A program made the position numbers and the translations under genes. The notes beneath the pieces were generated by a model. It had not been told where the DNA came from. It saw only the letters and a program-made list of their open reading frames with translations, and did not search any database. A DNA stretch of 64,000 bases from assembly GCA_035772405.1 (NCBI GenBank), contig JAYKKM010000080.1:3089501-3153500 (forward strand). Direction: 5' to 3'. Position 1 is the stretch's first letter, and every line of letters starts with the position of its first letter. Of the stretch, positions 63,353 to 64,000 are shown piece by piece. The DNA comes from Chrysogorgia sp. JL179-B06 (lineage: Eukaryota > Cnidaria > Anthozoa > Scleralcyonacea > Chrysogorgiidae).

Positions 63353-64000
63353 ATGAAGAAACAAAAACGACAGTTTGAGCGTAAATTTCTCTCTACACGC
63401 CTTCAGGTTCATCGTAAATTGTACATGGAACAATGTCGCATATACGCAAAGGCAATTGATTTTGCAAAAACAGAATATTATAAGGGTAAGATATCTAACT
63501 CTGATCAGAATGAGCTATCTCAGATGATTGAGGGCATGTTTCGAGTAAAATCAATTCCTTTATTGCCATCACATGCATGATTCTTCGTATGACCTGGCTG
63601 ATGCTTTTAGTTGTTATTTTTCAACTAAGTTTCAGTTACTTCGAGATAAACTTACTAGTACACATGAGTCAGTTAAGAAGCTATCTATAGCAGTTGACTC
63701 TCCTTGTTGTAAAAGCTCACTCAGTGAATTTACTACTGTATCTGAAAGCTTTGTCTGTAACACTATCAAACAGTACTCGTCTAAGTCCTGTGCCTTAGAT
63801 CCTGTACCTATACACATCTTCTGAAGGAATCTCTTGACGTGTTAGCTGCCCCATGAATTACTGACATTATCAATTCATCTTTATCCTCAGGAGTATTTCC
63901 TCTTTCTCTTAAGAAAGGTCTCATCTGTCCATCTATTAAAAAACCTACTAGTGATTAAGAGCAATTCCCTAACTATAGACCTATTACTAACGTGGCTTTC
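63353..64000 (+). pseudogene. Non-LTR reverse transcriptase, unit 4 (runs off window)
   Basis: Linker domain and start of the RT only. The same internal stops as unit 1 are present as far as the window reaches. Confidence 0.7.

Larger units (their letters stand above)
59886..64000 (+). repeat. 8.9-kb tandem array: unit 4, cut by window end
   Basis: Collinear with the other units up to the RT. It carries a few private substitutions, so it is an independent copy rather than an assembly echo. Confidence 0.92.

Noticed and set aside
13711..64000. CRISPR-like array of direct repeats
   Set aside because: Repeats are kilobase-scale tandem units or palindromic minisatellites without unique spacers of constant length; the DNA is eukaryotic.

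Overview
The window is metazoan nuclear DNA, most likely from a cnidarian or similar marine invertebrate. That assignment is an inference from the style of the Polinton proteins and the non-LTR retrotransposon; no host single-copy gene is visible to confirm it. Almost everything recognisable is mobile or repetitive DNA.

1-13.7 kb is AT-rich, gene-poor DNA crowded with fold-back elements (645-997, 993-1133, 2298-2437, 2857-3682, 3964-4106, 4399-4452), a 1.5 kb TIR element (5501-7025), a small hAT-type element with an 8-bp target duplication (8388-8850), a broken BEL/Pao gag (about 10300-10745) and a 1.34 kb palindrome built of minisatellites (11087-12426). 13.7-64 kb, except the insertion below, is a tandem array of an 8.87-8.96 kb unit, present as one partial, three full and one partial copy. 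Each unit carries a Helitron-like protein remnant, a 1.3 kb TIR element, an inverted duplication with an antisense endonuclease fragment, a frameshifted non-LTR reverse transcriptase, a tRNA-like sequence, a telomere-like (CTAACCCTAATA)n tract and two arrays of short palindromes.

The centrepiece is a complete Polinton/Maverick element, 24797-41990 (17,194 bp). It has 388-bp terminal inverted repeats with one mismatch by eye and a 6-bp AATACT duplication, and it sits in only one unit of the array. Its base composition is more balanced than the host DNA and its ORFs are uninterrupted, so it looks recently inserted. The layout is: a C2H2 zinc-finger gene (+) inside the left TIR; a leftward block 25682-32496 (SLATT-like 2TM protein, zinc-ribbon transcription factor-like protein, 1TM protein, packaging ATPase, major capsid protein, small hydrophobic ORF, membrane protein, chromodomain integrase, probable minor capsid protein); a rightward block 32518-35970 (unknown tail-anchored protein, LamG-like lectin, coiled-coil mini-ORF, acidic-tailed candidate DNA-binding protein); a leftward trio of small membrane proteins 36027-36901; and a rightward block 37032-41600 (coiled-coil/TM protein, SAP-NUMOD1-like protein, protein-primed DNA polymerase B).

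The gene set fits a virus-like transposon: PolB and integrase replicate and insert it, while the capsid proteins and ATPase could build a particle. No adenovirus-type maturation protease was recognised. The most striking unlabelled structure is regulatory. Perfect hairpins stand at transcript ends and at convergent gene junctions, and short shared start-proximal boxes (AATAAA/TAATAAA, AGATAAA, AAAAAACTTTTCTCG) precede many genes, recalling giant-virus and poxvirus expression signals.
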